Source: an uncultured Elusimicrobia bacterium (GTDB lineage: Bacteria; Elusimicrobiota; Elusimicrobia; Elusimicrobiales; Elusimicrobiaceae). Taken from it: a DNA stretch of 64,000 bases. Under the pieces are notes generated by a model. It made no database searches. It saw only the letters and a program-made list of their open reading frames with translations, and was not told where the DNA came from. The stretch covers positions 124,001 through 188,000 of the forward strand of contig CAMECJ010000002.1 of the NCBI GenBank assembly GCA_945913025.1, given 5' to 3'. The position numbers and the translations under genes are program-made. Positions 6,814 to 14,824 of this stretch are shown one piece after another; the first letter of the stretch is position 1, and the number at the start of each line of letters is the position of its first letter.

Positions 6814-7635
6814 ATGACCCAACTTGATCAGGTAAAAAAAGCAGCCGCCTACATCTTAAAAAAGACAAAAAACTTCAAGCCGGAAATCGCCCTCATCACG
6901 GGTTCGGGCTTGGCGGGTTCCATTCCGCCGTTGGAAAAGGAAATTAAAATTCCGTATTCGTCTATCCCCGGATTTTTAAAAAGCACCGTTCCCGGGCATA
7001 CGGGCAACCTCGTTTTCGGCGTATATAAAGGAAGAAACATCGTGGTTATGCAGGGACGGTTCCACTATTACGAAGGCCACCCGATGAAAGATTTGGCTCT
7101 GTCCATCCGCACGTTAAAACTGCTGGGCGTGGAAAAACTGCTCGTTTCCGCCGCCGTAGGGTCAATGGACAAAAAACTAAAACCCGGGTCGCTGTGCGTT
7201 TTAAAAGACCACATCAATTTTATGTGCAACAATCCGCTCATCGGCAATCACGATCCTGCCTTCGGACCAATGTTCTTTGACCTTTCCGAAGCGTACGACA
7301 AAACAATGCGCAAAACCGCGTTGGCCGCCGCCAAAAAAGCGGGTATCAACGCGGGCGAAGGCGTTTATCTGGCCGCCACCGGCCCGAATTTTGAAACGCC
7401 GTCTGAAATCAAAATGTTCCAAAAATGGGGTGCGACGGTGGTTGGTATGTCCGTCGTGCCGGAAGTGCTCGTCGCGCGCCAGTGCGGGATTTTGGTGCTG
7501 GGCCTTGCTTGGGTAAGCAATATGGGCTGCGGCATTGAGAAAAAACCGCTCTCCCACGCGCAAACTATCAGCGAAACGAAAAAGATTGAAGGCAAATTCA
7601 AAAAATTGTTGGAACTGTTGTTCGTCAAATTATAA
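6814..7635 (+). CDS. punA: Purine nucleoside phosphorylase (inosine/guanosine type)
   Basis: 273 residues of the trimeric PNP/MTAP family, which phosphorolyses inosine and guanosine to base plus ribose-1-phosphate. Motifs seen: ITGSGLAG phosphate loop, PGHTGNLVFG, the GRFHYYEGHP block, SAAVGSMDKKLKPGS, and ATGPNFETPSEIKMF before GMSVVPEVLVA. The start is well supported by the GGAGG ribosome site 7 bases upstream. Strong terminator downstream at 7644-7673. Confidence 0.9.
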   Translation: MTQLDQVKKAAAYILKKTKNFKPEIALITGSGLAGSIPPLEKEIKIPYSSIPGFLKSTVPGHTGNLVFGVYKGRNIVVMQGRFHYYEGHPMKDLALSIRTLKLLGVEKLLVSAAVGSMDKKLKPGSLCVLKDHINFMCNNPLIGNHDPAFGPMFFDLSEAYDKTMRKTALAAAKKAGINAGEGVYLAATGPNFETPSEIKMFQKWGATVVGMSVVPEVLVARQCGILVLGLAWVSNMGCGIEKKPLSHAQTISETKKIEGKFKKLLELLFVKL

Positions 7636-7643
7636 CTAACGCT

Positions 7644-7676
7644 TCCCGCGCGGAAGAAACGCCGCGCGGGATTTTT
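7644..7676 (+). terminator. Terminator of the rnhB-yraN-punA operon
   Basis: TCCCGCGCGG/CCGCGCGGGA stem followed by TTTTT. Confidence 0.8.
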
Positions 7677-7684
7677 CCGTTTTT

Positions 7685-9118
7685 ATGGCAAAAGACATTA
7701 AACGCCTCGGTAAAGAAACGCTCGTTTACGGCACCTCCACGGTGCTCGCGCGTTTGCTTAATTTCTGCCTCGTTCCCTTTTATACCTACTATTTACTGCC
7801 CGACCAATACGGAATTGTAGCCACCGTATTTGCGGCGGTGGCCTTGTTTAACGTTGTATTTTTATTTGGAATGGACCAAAGCTATCTGCGCTTTGCCAGC
7901 GACGCGCCCGATAAAAGCAAAGTGTTCCGCCAATGTTTTTACGGCGTACTGTTAAACGGCGTCGGACTGGGGCTTTTGTTATGGCTGTTTGCCGCGCCTG
8001 CGGCGCGACTGATTGGCATTCCTGTTGGAACCGCGCCGCTTGTGCGGCTGGCGGCGGTCATTTTACTGTTGGACGTGCTGAATATGATTCCGTTTACCAA
8101 GCTGCGCTTGGAACGGCGCGCGTGGTATTTTGCGGGCGTGAGAACGGTATCCATTATCGTAAACGTATTATGCAATATCGTCTTTATTGCCCTGCTGCAT
8201 CGCGGCATTGAATCAATTTTATGGGCCAACGTGTTTGCGTCTTTGGCGTCGCTTATTTTACTCAGCCCGATTGTGTGGCAGGAACTCAAGCAAGGCCGCG
8301 CGTTTGAATTTGAACCCAAGCTGGAAAAAGAACTCTTTGCATTTGCGTGGCCGTTTGTACCGGCGGGAATCGCCAGCCTTTTGGTAAGCGTTATCGACAA
8401 ACCGATTTTGGTGCGCTTGGTGGGGCCGGAACAGGTGGGCGTCTATCAGGCCAATTTTAAAATCGGCGTATTTATGATGTTGATTGTTTCTATGTTTGAC
8501 CAAGCGTGGCGGCCGTTCTTTCTGGCGCACGCCAAGGACGCGGATGCCAAAGAGACATTTGCGCGGGTGCTGTCGTGCTTTGCGGCGGCGGCCTCGTGGT
8601 TTTTACTGGGGCTTGCGCTCTTAATGCCCGTTATCATTAAAAGCAATCTGTTTGGCAATTTCCATTTAATCGCCCCCGCCTATTGGGGAGGGCTTTCCAT
8701 CATTCCGTTTGTGCTGACGGGATATTTTTTCTACGGGATGTACATCAATTTTATGGTCGGCCCCGTGCTGACGAAAAAAACAAAAGTGCTGATGTGGATT
8801 ACGCTGTTGGGCGCCGCCGTCAGCATAACAACCAACTTAACGCTCGTCCCGCATTTGGGAATTATGGGAGCGGGCTGGGCCGTGATGTTGAGTTACGCGG
8901 CAATGGCGTGCGCGCTGTTTACTTTTACGCAAAGGGTTTATCCCGTTAAATATGAATACAAAAAACTGGCCGGTATACTGTTGGTATGCGCGGCAACAGC
9001 GTGGATGTGCCATTGGGCGGGGCGGGGCGGCTTTAGCGCACAGTTACTGACGAAAATCTTTTTACTGACGCTGTATCCGCTTTGGATGTGGCTGATTATT
9101 AAAAAAGCCAATTCATAA
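7685..9118 (+). CDS. Polysaccharide flippase (Wzx/MATE-like)
   Basis: 477-residue integral membrane protein with about 12-14 hydrophobic segments. The N-terminus (KRLGKETLVYGTSTVLARLLNFCLVPFYTYYL) is typical of oligosaccharide flippases of the MVF/MOP superfamily, as is the later FAWPFVPAGIASLLVSVIDKPIL segment. By family it moves lipid-linked sugar units across the inner membrane. A WecA/MraY-like transferase and an FAD sugar-enzyme-like protein lie just downstream across a lipoprotein gene, so the area may contribute to a surface glycan. The substrate is unknown. Confidence 0.82.
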   Translation: MAKDIKRLGKETLVYGTSTVLARLLNFCLVPFYTYYLLPDQYGIVATVFAAVALFNVVFLFGMDQSYLRFASDAPDKSKVFRQCFYGVLLNGVGLGLLLWLFAAPAARLIGIPVGTAPLVRLAAVILLLDVLNMIPFTKLRLERRAWYFAGVRTVSIIVNVLCNIVFIALLHRGIESILWANVFASLASLILLSPIVWQELKQGRAFEFEPKLEKELFAFAWPFVPAGIASLLVSVIDKPILVRLVGPEQVGVYQANFKIGVFMMLIVSMFDQAWRPFFLAHAKDADAKETFARVLSCFAAAASWFLLGLALLMPVIIKSNLFGNFHLIAPAYWGGLSIIPFVLTGYFFYGMYINFMVGPVLTKKTKVLMWITLLGAAVSITTNLTLVPHLGIMGAGWAVMLSYAAMACALFTFTQRVYPVKYEYKKLAGILLVCAATAWMCHWAGRGGFSAQLLTKIFLLTLYPLWMWLIIKKANS

Positions 9119-9135
9119 CGCCACTCAACTGAATT

Positions 9136-9213
9136 TGGAAAATTGTTTATCCTAATAAGCAAGAATGGGCAGAAAAATACTTTCTGCCCGTTCTGCGAAT
9201 TATAGAAGATAAG
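9136..9213. repeat. Intergenic hairpin repeat (filled copy) and terminator
   Basis: An AGAATGGGCAGAAA/TTTCTGCCCGTTCT stem lies at 9162-9194, flanked by TGGAAAATTGTTTATC (9136-9151) and TTATAGAAGATAAG (9200-9213). The same two flanks occur at 46086-46120 with only 5 bases between them. Related hairpins lie at 30016-30048 and 62261-62293. It can act as a bidirectional terminator between convergent genes. Confidence 0.7.
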
Positions 9214-9227
9214 TACAGTTGTTATCC

Positions 9228-9857
9228 CTACCGCACGCTGATAAGCGTCATGTCTAGGGTAATATTCCCATCCTTATACGTCAGTTCGTGCGGAATTTGA
9301 ACCTCTCCCTGTGCATCCGCCGGCGCATATTCGTTATAAAACAATTCCCCCGTATTGAGCAGCGTTACGCTCTCGGCCGCATACGGATATACAGCCCCCT
9401 GCGCATACAACAACCGCGTTTTAACCTCTTTCCCTTGATACGTTACCGTCGTTTTGCCGTCTTTTACGCGGCGGTTCTTGTAAACGCCCACGTCCGACAG
9501 CAGCGCGTTTAAAAATTGCGTAATGCGTCCGCGTACGACGGCGGTATCCGCGTCCTTAAATAAATAACGGTATGCTACGCCCTCAGGGCTGACCACCGCG
9601 TGCAGCACGCGGTACGCTGCGCCCGTCATTACCATTACGTCGTAATCCTCTTCTCCGATTTTTTTAATCCGCAAGACTCCTTCCAAATAATCTTCGTTCA
9701 TTTGCCCTGCCACTTTAAAGGCAGCCTGCGTACGCCCGTTCGTAAAATAATTTACCTTTTTGTATTCGCGCACATCCGGCGGAATTTGTTTTACCTGATG
9801 CCCTGCGCACGCACATAAAAAAAGAGCAAACGAAAATATTAAAAATTTTTTAAGCAT
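9228..9857 (-). CDS. Unrecognised lipoprotein
   Basis: 209 residues from the ATG at 9857, which has a GGAGGAAG ribosome site; a longer frame upstream reads through the divergent gene and is rejected. The N-terminus is a lipoprotein signal (KKFLIFSFALFLCACAG) with a lipobox cysteine at about residue 17, so the product is probably membrane-anchored in the envelope. The rest is a mixed alpha/beta sequence without a motif I recognise; LolB-like and DUF3261-like folds are possibilities only. It diverges from the wecA-like gene, with 33 bases between the starts. Confidence 0.65.
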   Translation of the reverse strand: MLKKFLIFSFALFLCACAGHQVKQIPPDVREYKKVNYFTNGRTQAAFKVAGQMNEDYLEGVLRIKKIGEEDYDVMVMTGAAYRVLHAVVSPEGVAYRYLFKDADTAVVRGRITQFLNALLSDVGVYKNRRVKDGKTTVTYQGKEVKTRLLYAQGAVYPYAAESVTLLNTGELFYNEYAPADAQGEVQIPHELTYKDGNITLDMTLISVR

Positions 9858-9890
9858 AAACTTCCTCCTTATTATGATATTATAATTATT

Positions 9891-10919
9891 ATGTCCACTC
9901 TTGTCCTCTATCTCTTGTGTGCGTGTACGTCGTTTGCAATCACAACAGCCACTTTGCCCGTTTTGCGAAAAACGGCCGCTAATGCATTTTTGGATGTGCC
10001 GAACGAACTCAAACAGCACGCAGGAAATGTGCCCGTTTTGGGCGGATGCGGAATTTTACTGGGGATTACCGGCAGTTTAATCCTAATCCGGCTGACGACG
10101 GCGTTCCCCTCCGGCACATTGCACACGCTGCGCGGTGTGATTATTGGCGGCGGGCTTATTTTTTTGATGGGGCTGGCCGATGACCTAAAAAAGCCAAAAG
10201 GCATCAGCGTCCCCGTCAAACTGCTGATTCAGGCGGCGGCCACCGCGTCTTTAATTTATTACGGGGTGGCAATTCACGCATTTACCTCGCCGTGGATTTC
10301 CTATCCGCTTACGTTTCTGTGGGTGGTCGGGCTGACAAACGCTTTTAACCTCTTGGACATTATGGACGGATTATGCGTCAGCCAAGCCGTCGTCTGTACG
10401 CTGGGACTGGCAATCATTACGCTGCCTTCCGAATATGTGTACGTCAATTTTGCCGCACTTGCGCTCTTGGGTGCGTGTCTTGCGTTTTGGCCGTACAACC
10501 ACGCCAAAAAACACAAAATTTTTCTGGGTGACAGCGGATCTAATTTACTGGGTTTTTTAATTGCCGCGCTGTCTATCGGTACGGGCTATTGCGAAAAATC
10601 CGACTGGGGCTTTTTGGCTCCCCTGTTTATTTTGGCCGTGCCGCTTTTTGATACGGCCTTCGTTACGCTTGCACGCCTGATAAAAGGAAAAAATCCGATG
10701 AAAGGCAGTAACGACCACGCCGCCCTGCGCCTTAAAAAACGGGGGTGGAGTGCGCCCCTCATTTTGCTTATGTTTTCTCTCGCCGGAGTAACCGCCAACG
10801 CATTTGCGTTTATGCTGACGCATTGCTGCATCCAAATTGCCTTGGTGCTTTTCCTTGCGGCGGGAGCGTTTGGCGCGCTCGTTACACGTTGGCTGTTACG
10901 CATAAACACGGACTTATGA
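9891..10919 (+). CDS. wecA: Undecaprenyl-phosphate sugar-1-phosphate transferase (WecA/MraY family)
   Basis: 342 residues with about 10 membrane segments. The enzyme joins a UDP-activated N-acetylhexosamine phosphate to undecaprenyl phosphate, the first step of many surface glycans. Motifs: GLADDLKKPKG with the DD pair at residues 97-98, NAFNLLDIMDGL (NxxNxxDGxDGL-like), and KIFLGDSGSNLLGF. A C-terminal loop carries a histidine-containing KGSNDHAALRL. The stop codon overlaps the next start (ATGA), coupling it to the FAD enzyme. Confidence 0.87.
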   Translation: MSTLVLYLLCACTSFAITTATLPVLRKTAANAFLDVPNELKQHAGNVPVLGGCGILLGITGSLILIRLTTAFPSGTLHTLRGVIIGGGLIFLMGLADDLKKPKGISVPVKLLIQAAATASLIYYGVAIHAFTSPWISYPLTFLWVVGLTNAFNLLDIMDGLCVSQAVVCTLGLAIITLPSEYVYVNFAALALLGACLAFWPYNHAKKHKIFLGDSGSNLLGFLIAALSIGTGYCEKSDWGFLAPLFILAVPLFDTAFVTLARLIKGKNPMKGSNDHAALRLKKRGWSAPLILLMFSLAGVTANAFAFMLTHCCIQIALVLFLAAGAFGALVTRWLLRINTDL

Positions 10920-12199
10920 TACACGTACACACGCTTATTTTGGGCGGCGGACTGACGGGACTCAGCACCGCTTATCACTTGCAGAAAATCGGCCGGACGG
11001 ATTATTTACTGGCCGAGCGGGAAAGTGTTTGCGGCGGGCTGTGCAAAAGCGTTTATAAAGACGGTTTTACGTTTGACTATGCCGGCCACCTGCTGCACTT
11101 GCACACACCATACGGCAAGAAACTCGTCCGTATGCTTCTAAAGGCCAACTTGCTTCGCCAAGAACGGCGCGCGTGGATTTATACAAATAATGCCCGCGTC
11201 CCCTTCCCCTTTCAGGCTAATTTATTCGCTCTGCCGCCGGACGTACGCCAAGCGTGCGTGGACGGACTGGTAAAAGCCGCAAAAGCCCCGCCAAATACGG
11301 CTCCAAAAAATTTTAAAGAATGGTGTATAAACGCATTTGGCAAAGGCGTTTACCACGCGTTCATGCGCCCGTACAATACAAAACTCTGGGGCCGCGCGCC
11401 CGAAGAAATGACCGCCGATTGGTGCGGCCCGTTCGTACCGCTTCCCGCGCCGGACGAAATTATCAAAAGCGCGCACAAACCGCCGCGCAAAAAATTCGGT
11501 TACAATAATTATTTTTACTATCCGCAGACGGGCGGCTGTCAGGCGCTTGTAAACGCACTCGCCAAGCGCGTTACCAATCTGCGGCTTAATTCTCCCGTTT
11601 CCCACATTAGTTTGCGCAAAAAAACGGCTGTGATTAACGGAGAAACCGTTTCGTTTGACTATCTGGTAAATACGCTTGCGCTGCCCGCATTTTTAAAATT
11701 AGTGACGGACGAACCCGCGCTCACGCGCGCGGCGGAAAAATTAACCGTCCAACCTGTTACCGTCTATAATTTGGCGGTGCGCGGGGCCGGCAAACAACCT
11801 TTTAGCTGGATTTACTGTCCCGATGATAAAGACCCGTTCTTCCGCGTGGGTATGCAAAGTTCTTTTTCCCCCAATAACGCGCCGGAGAGCTGCCGCGCCT
11901 ATTATGTGGAATTGTCAGGAAAGATTCCGCAAATGCCGGCCGCCGAAAAACGTATTTGGAACGCGCTCCTCCAAAAAGGTATAATAGATACAAACGACGA
12001 AAAACTGTTTTCCTTTTGGCAATTTTTACCTTTCGCCTACGCCGTTTACGATAAAAACCGCGCAAAAACCGTACAACAAACGCTCGCCCGCTTGGAAAAA
12101 CGCGGCTGTTTTTGCGCCGGACGATACGGCAAGTGGGAGTATTCTTTTATGGAAACTTCCCTGTTGCAAGGCTTGGAAACCGCAAAAAAACTTGTATAA
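10916..12199 (+). CDS. FAD-dependent oxidoreductase (UDP-galactopyranose mutase / protoporphyrinogen-oxidase-like)
   Basis: 427 residues from the ATG at 10916, which overlaps the wecA-like stop; a longer frame inside wecA is not used. The N-terminus HTLILGGGLTGLSTAYHL is a dinucleotide-binding GxGxxG fold, with a following acidic residue in LLAERESVCGG. FDYAGHLLHLHTP and YFYYPQTGGCQALVNAL match the amine-oxidase/UGM-like flavoprotein group often found in glycan clusters. Given the coupling to a lipid-sugar transferase, a role in surface sugar modification is more likely than heme synthesis. The substrate is not determined. Confidence 0.75.
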   Translation: MIHVHTLILGGGLTGLSTAYHLQKIGRTDYLLAERESVCGGLCKSVYKDGFTFDYAGHLLHLHTPYGKKLVRMLLKANLLRQERRAWIYTNNARVPFPFQANLFALPPDVRQACVDGLVKAAKAPPNTAPKNFKEWCINAFGKGVYHAFMRPYNTKLWGRAPEEMTADWCGPFVPLPAPDEIIKSAHKPPRKKFGYNNYFYYPQTGGCQALVNALAKRVTNLRLNSPVSHISLRKKTAVINGETVSFDYLVNTLALPAFLKLVTDEPALTRAAEKLTVQPVTVYNLAVRGAGKQPFSWIYCPDDKDPFFRVGMQSSFSPNNAPESCRAYYVELSGKIPQMPAAEKRIWNALLQKGIIDTNDEKLFSFWQFLPFAYAVYDKNRAKTVQQTLARLEKRGCFCAGRYGKWEYSFMETSLLQGLETAKKLV

Positions 12200-12208
12200 T
12201 GAGGTGTT

Positions 12209-13339
12209 ATGAAAGTTCTCGTTTTTGGGGGCAGTTTTGACCCCGTACACAAAGGCCATGTATCCCTGTTCCGCCGCGCGATAAAAGTCATCGCGCCGGA
12301 CGTTGCGCACATCGTGCCGGCGTACCACTCCCCGTTTAAAGCCAAGTCGCCCACGCCTTTCCGTTTGCGGATGAAAATGCTCAAACAAGCATTTAAAGGC
12401 ATCGGCAAAAATGTGGTATTTGATGATTACGAACTCAAACAAGGCGGCAAAACATACACCTACCAGTTGGTGCAATACCTTAAAAAATTATATAAAAATC
12501 CTGAAATTTACCTGCTTGTCGGTACCGACTGTCTCAACGATTTGCACAACTGGAAAAACCCCGATTTCATTTTTAAAAATGCCGTCGTGGTGGCCGGAAA
12601 ACGCAAGGGCTATGACGAAAAACCCGCCGGATTCCGCCACGTATTTTTGCCCGGATTTTTCCCCAAACTTTCGTCCAGCCGCGTGCGCGCGCACATTTTG
12701 GCCTGCGGGGACGTTCCGGACACCGTGCCCGCGTCTATCGCGCCCATCATACGCGCCAATAAACTCTACGGACTTGAAGTGCATGAATGGTTAAAATCCC
12801 ACTTAAAAACGAACCGCTACCTGCACTCCAAAAACGTGGCGGAAATGGCCGCCGCTTTAAGCGATATTTACGACGTAAACGTAGAAGCCGCCGTCCGCGC
12901 GGGAATTATGCACGACGCGGGGAAAGGATTCTCGGGGCCCGAACTCATCGCGTTTTGCACAAAACGTAAAATCAGAGTGCCGTTTTTCGACGATATCTGC
13001 AAACAAGAGCCGTCGCTCCTGCACAGTTTTGTTTCCCGCTGGATTGCCCAAAACCATTTCGGCGTAAAGGACAAAGACGTACTGACCGCCATTTCCGAAC
13101 ACACCTTGGGCAGTTTGAAGATGAGTACGCTTTCTAAAATTTTATTCGTGGCAGATATTTCGTCCAAAGACCGCAAATACAAAGATGCGTTTGTCATCCG
13201 TAACTTAGCCTTGCAAGACTTGGATAAGGCGCTTTTGTACGCGGCCAACCGCAAACTGCTGTTTACTATTGACTCGCAAAAATGGCTTTGTCCCTTGGGT
13301 ATCGACTTATGGAACCATCTTATCAAGCAAGAAAAATAA
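12209..13339 (+). CDS. nadD: Fused nicotinate-nucleotide adenylyltransferase (NadD) and YqeK-like HD hydrolase
   Basis: 376 residues with two domains. Residues 1-190 are NadD: GGSFDPVHKGH nucleotidyltransferase motif at 7-17, LVGTDCLNDLHNW, and the SSSRVRAHI (xxSSTxIR-like) motif. This domain makes deamido-NAD from nicotinate mononucleotide. Residues 195-376 are an HD domain (H235-D236 in GIMHDAGKG) of the YqeK type, a family hydrolysing diadenosine tetraphosphate. The two are usually separate adjacent genes. LytR_C and rsfS genes follow, matching the common nadD-yqeK-rsfS neighbourhood. Confidence 0.9.
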   Translation: MKVLVFGGSFDPVHKGHVSLFRRAIKVIAPDVAHIVPAYHSPFKAKSPTPFRLRMKMLKQAFKGIGKNVVFDDYELKQGGKTYTYQLVQYLKKLYKNPEIYLLVGTDCLNDLHNWKNPDFIFKNAVVVAGKRKGYDEKPAGFRHVFLPGFFPKLSSSRVRAHILACGDVPDTVPASIAPIIRANKLYGLEVHEWLKSHLKTNRYLHSKNVAEMAAALSDIYDVNVEAAVRAGIMHDAGKGFSGPELIAFCTKRKIRVPFFDDICKQEPSLLHSFVSRWIAQNHFGVKDKDVLTAISEHTLGSLKMSTLSKILFVADISSKDRKYKDAFVIRNLALQDLDKALLYAANRKLLFTIDSQKWLCPLGIDLWNHLIKQEK

Positions 13340-14220
13340 CCGACAGACTGCTGTTGCTTACGCTTCTTGCCGCCATGGCGGGCGCGGCGGTAACGCAGTT
13401 TGCTTCTCCCCTGGCGATGAACCTGGCCGGCGGCAGAAAGAGTCCCGTTGAAGTCGTCGTGCTGACGGAACCGGCAATGTTTATTTCTTACACTCCCCAA
13501 ACACGCAAAGCCTCTGTGCGCGTGCTAAGCAACAAACTGCACCAAAAGAGTCCGCGCGAACGTGCTAAAAAGCTGCTGCAAACGGAACATATTTCCGCCC
13601 AAAATATCAAATTTTTTGAACCCGCCCAAACCAACCGAGACCGTTTTTGGAACGGTTTTAAACACGCGTTGTCCTCTTGGCGGTACAATCCGTTTTTGGC
13701 CGCGGGTGCGGGGTGGAATTATCTGTCCGCCTACCACCGCCGGCGGACCGATTTATCCCCTTCTGAATTTGCGCTTCTTGCCTTGGAACTGACCCAACTG
13801 GAGCCAAGCGATTTTGCCGTTACATTCCCGCCGCGCAAAAAACGCTCCTCCCGCAAAGCGGAACCCGTTCCCGCCGTCGTTCCCGAAATCATAGATATGG
13901 CTCCGCGGGCAGAAAAAGACCGTCCGATTATTGTGGAAGTGTTAAATGCCTCCGGACGCAAAGGGCTGGCTTTGGAATTAACGCAATACCTGCGCGAACA
14001 GAACGAAAAAGGTCTCCTGCGCGTAGACGTGCTGCAATACGATAATTATCCCACCGCACAAGAAACTTCTTGGCTGGAGAACTACAGCGGCAGAATGGTG
14101 CAGGTAAAGCAGTTGGGACAGGCCGTGGGCCTCAACGGGGAAATCCGCACGGGTTCCGCCCCCAACGTTATTTGCGACACGCGCGTCATCTTGGGTAAAG
14201 ATTTCCGTATGCCGCTGTAA
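13309..14220 (+). CDS. LytR C-terminal-domain envelope protein
   Basis: 303 residues from the ATG at 13309 (an in-frame ATG at 13282 would add 9 residues); either start overlaps the end of nadD. One N-terminal hydrophobic segment (DRLLLLTLLAAMAGAAVTQF) makes it a bitopic membrane protein. The C-terminal 100 residues match the LytR_cpA_psr C-terminal domain: VEVLNASGRKGLALELTQYL, VDVLQYDNYPT and the closing VILGKDF. The catalytic LCP domain is absent, so it is not itself a cell-wall glycopolymer ligase. It sits between nadD and rsfS, a common location for such proteins. Confidence 0.78.
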   Translation: MEPSYQARKITDRLLLLTLLAAMAGAAVTQFASPLAMNLAGGRKSPVEVVVLTEPAMFISYTPQTRKASVRVLSNKLHQKSPRERAKKLLQTEHISAQNIKFFEPAQTNRDRFWNGFKHALSSWRYNPFLAAGAGWNYLSAYHRRRTDLSPSEFALLALELTQLEPSDFAVTFPPRKKRSSRKAEPVPAVVPEIIDMAPRAEKDRPIIVEVLNASGRKGLALELTQYLREQNEKGLLRVDVLQYDNYPTAQETSWLENYSGRMVQVKQLGQAVGLNGEIRTGSAPNVICDTRVILGKDFRMPL

Positions 14221-14291
14221 CTCTCCCCTTACGGCTAAAAAAATGCTAGACTAAATTGATTGCTTTATATACCGTTTTAATGAGGTGGAAA

Positions 14292-14822
14292 ATGAATATA
14301 AAAGAACTCGTTTGTCTGGCGGCGAGACTGGCTGATGACAAAAAAGCCGAAAACATTAAAGTAATTGATTTGTGCGGATTATCCTCTCTGTGCGACTTTA
14401 TTCTTATCGCCACCGCCAATTCCAAGCCGCATCTGGACGCGGTAGAAGAAGAGATCAGCAAAAAACTCAAAGAAAAAGGTTACTATAAAACCAACCGCGA
14501 CGGAGCAGAAAGCAACCAATGGCGCGTGAGCGACTACGGTGGATTTCTCGCCCATATTATGACACAGGAAGCGCGTGATTTTTATGCGCTCGACAAAATC
14601 TTCAGCTTCGGCAAAGAAATTGATTTTAAAAAACCCGTCAAAAAAACGGTAAAGAAAGCGGCTGCCAAAAAGACTGCCGCCAAAACGACGGCAAAAAAAA
14701 CAACCGTAAAGAAAGCCGCTCCAAAAACCACGGCTAAAAAAGCAGCCGCCTCCAAAAAAACTTCCGTTAAGAAAACGGCCGCTAAAAAAAATACCGCTAA
14801 AAAAGCTGTTACCAAAAAATAA
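14292..14822 (+). CDS. rsfS: Ribosome silencing factor RsfS with histone-H1-like tail
   Basis: 176 residues from the ATG at 14292, which has an AGGTGG ribosome site. Residues 1-112 are a complete RsfS/Iojap domain (KVIDLCGLSSLCDFILIATANS, the WRVSDYGGFLAHIM block, YALDKIF) that binds ribosomal protein L14 and blocks subunit joining. Residues 113-176 are an unusual tail made almost only of Lys, Ala and Thr in AAKKT-like repeats, resembling bacterial histone-H1-like proteins. The tail is likely disordered and nucleic-acid-binding. Its coding DNA has short A runs that could slip. Confidence 0.88.
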   Translation: MNIKELVCLAARLADDKKAENIKVIDLCGLSSLCDFILIATANSKPHLDAVEEEISKKLKEKGYYKTNRDGAESNQWRVSDYGGFLAHIMTQEARDFYALDKIFSFGKEIDFKKPVKKTVKKAAAKKTAAKTTAKKTTVKKAAPKTTAKKAAASKKTSVKKTAAKKNTAKKAVTKK

Positions 14823-14824
14823 AA

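Noticed and set aside
10745-10915. N-terminal extension of the FAD oxidoreductase frame inside the wecA-like gene
   Set aside because: The dinucleotide-binding motif starts right after the ATG at 10916, which shows the usual ATGA coupling; the extension is out-of-frame wecA sequence.
14582-14815. Hydrophobic open frame on the minus strand opposite the rsfS tail
   Set aside because: It is the antisense of the Lys/Ala-repeat region, which automatically yields Phe/Val/Ala-rich sequence.
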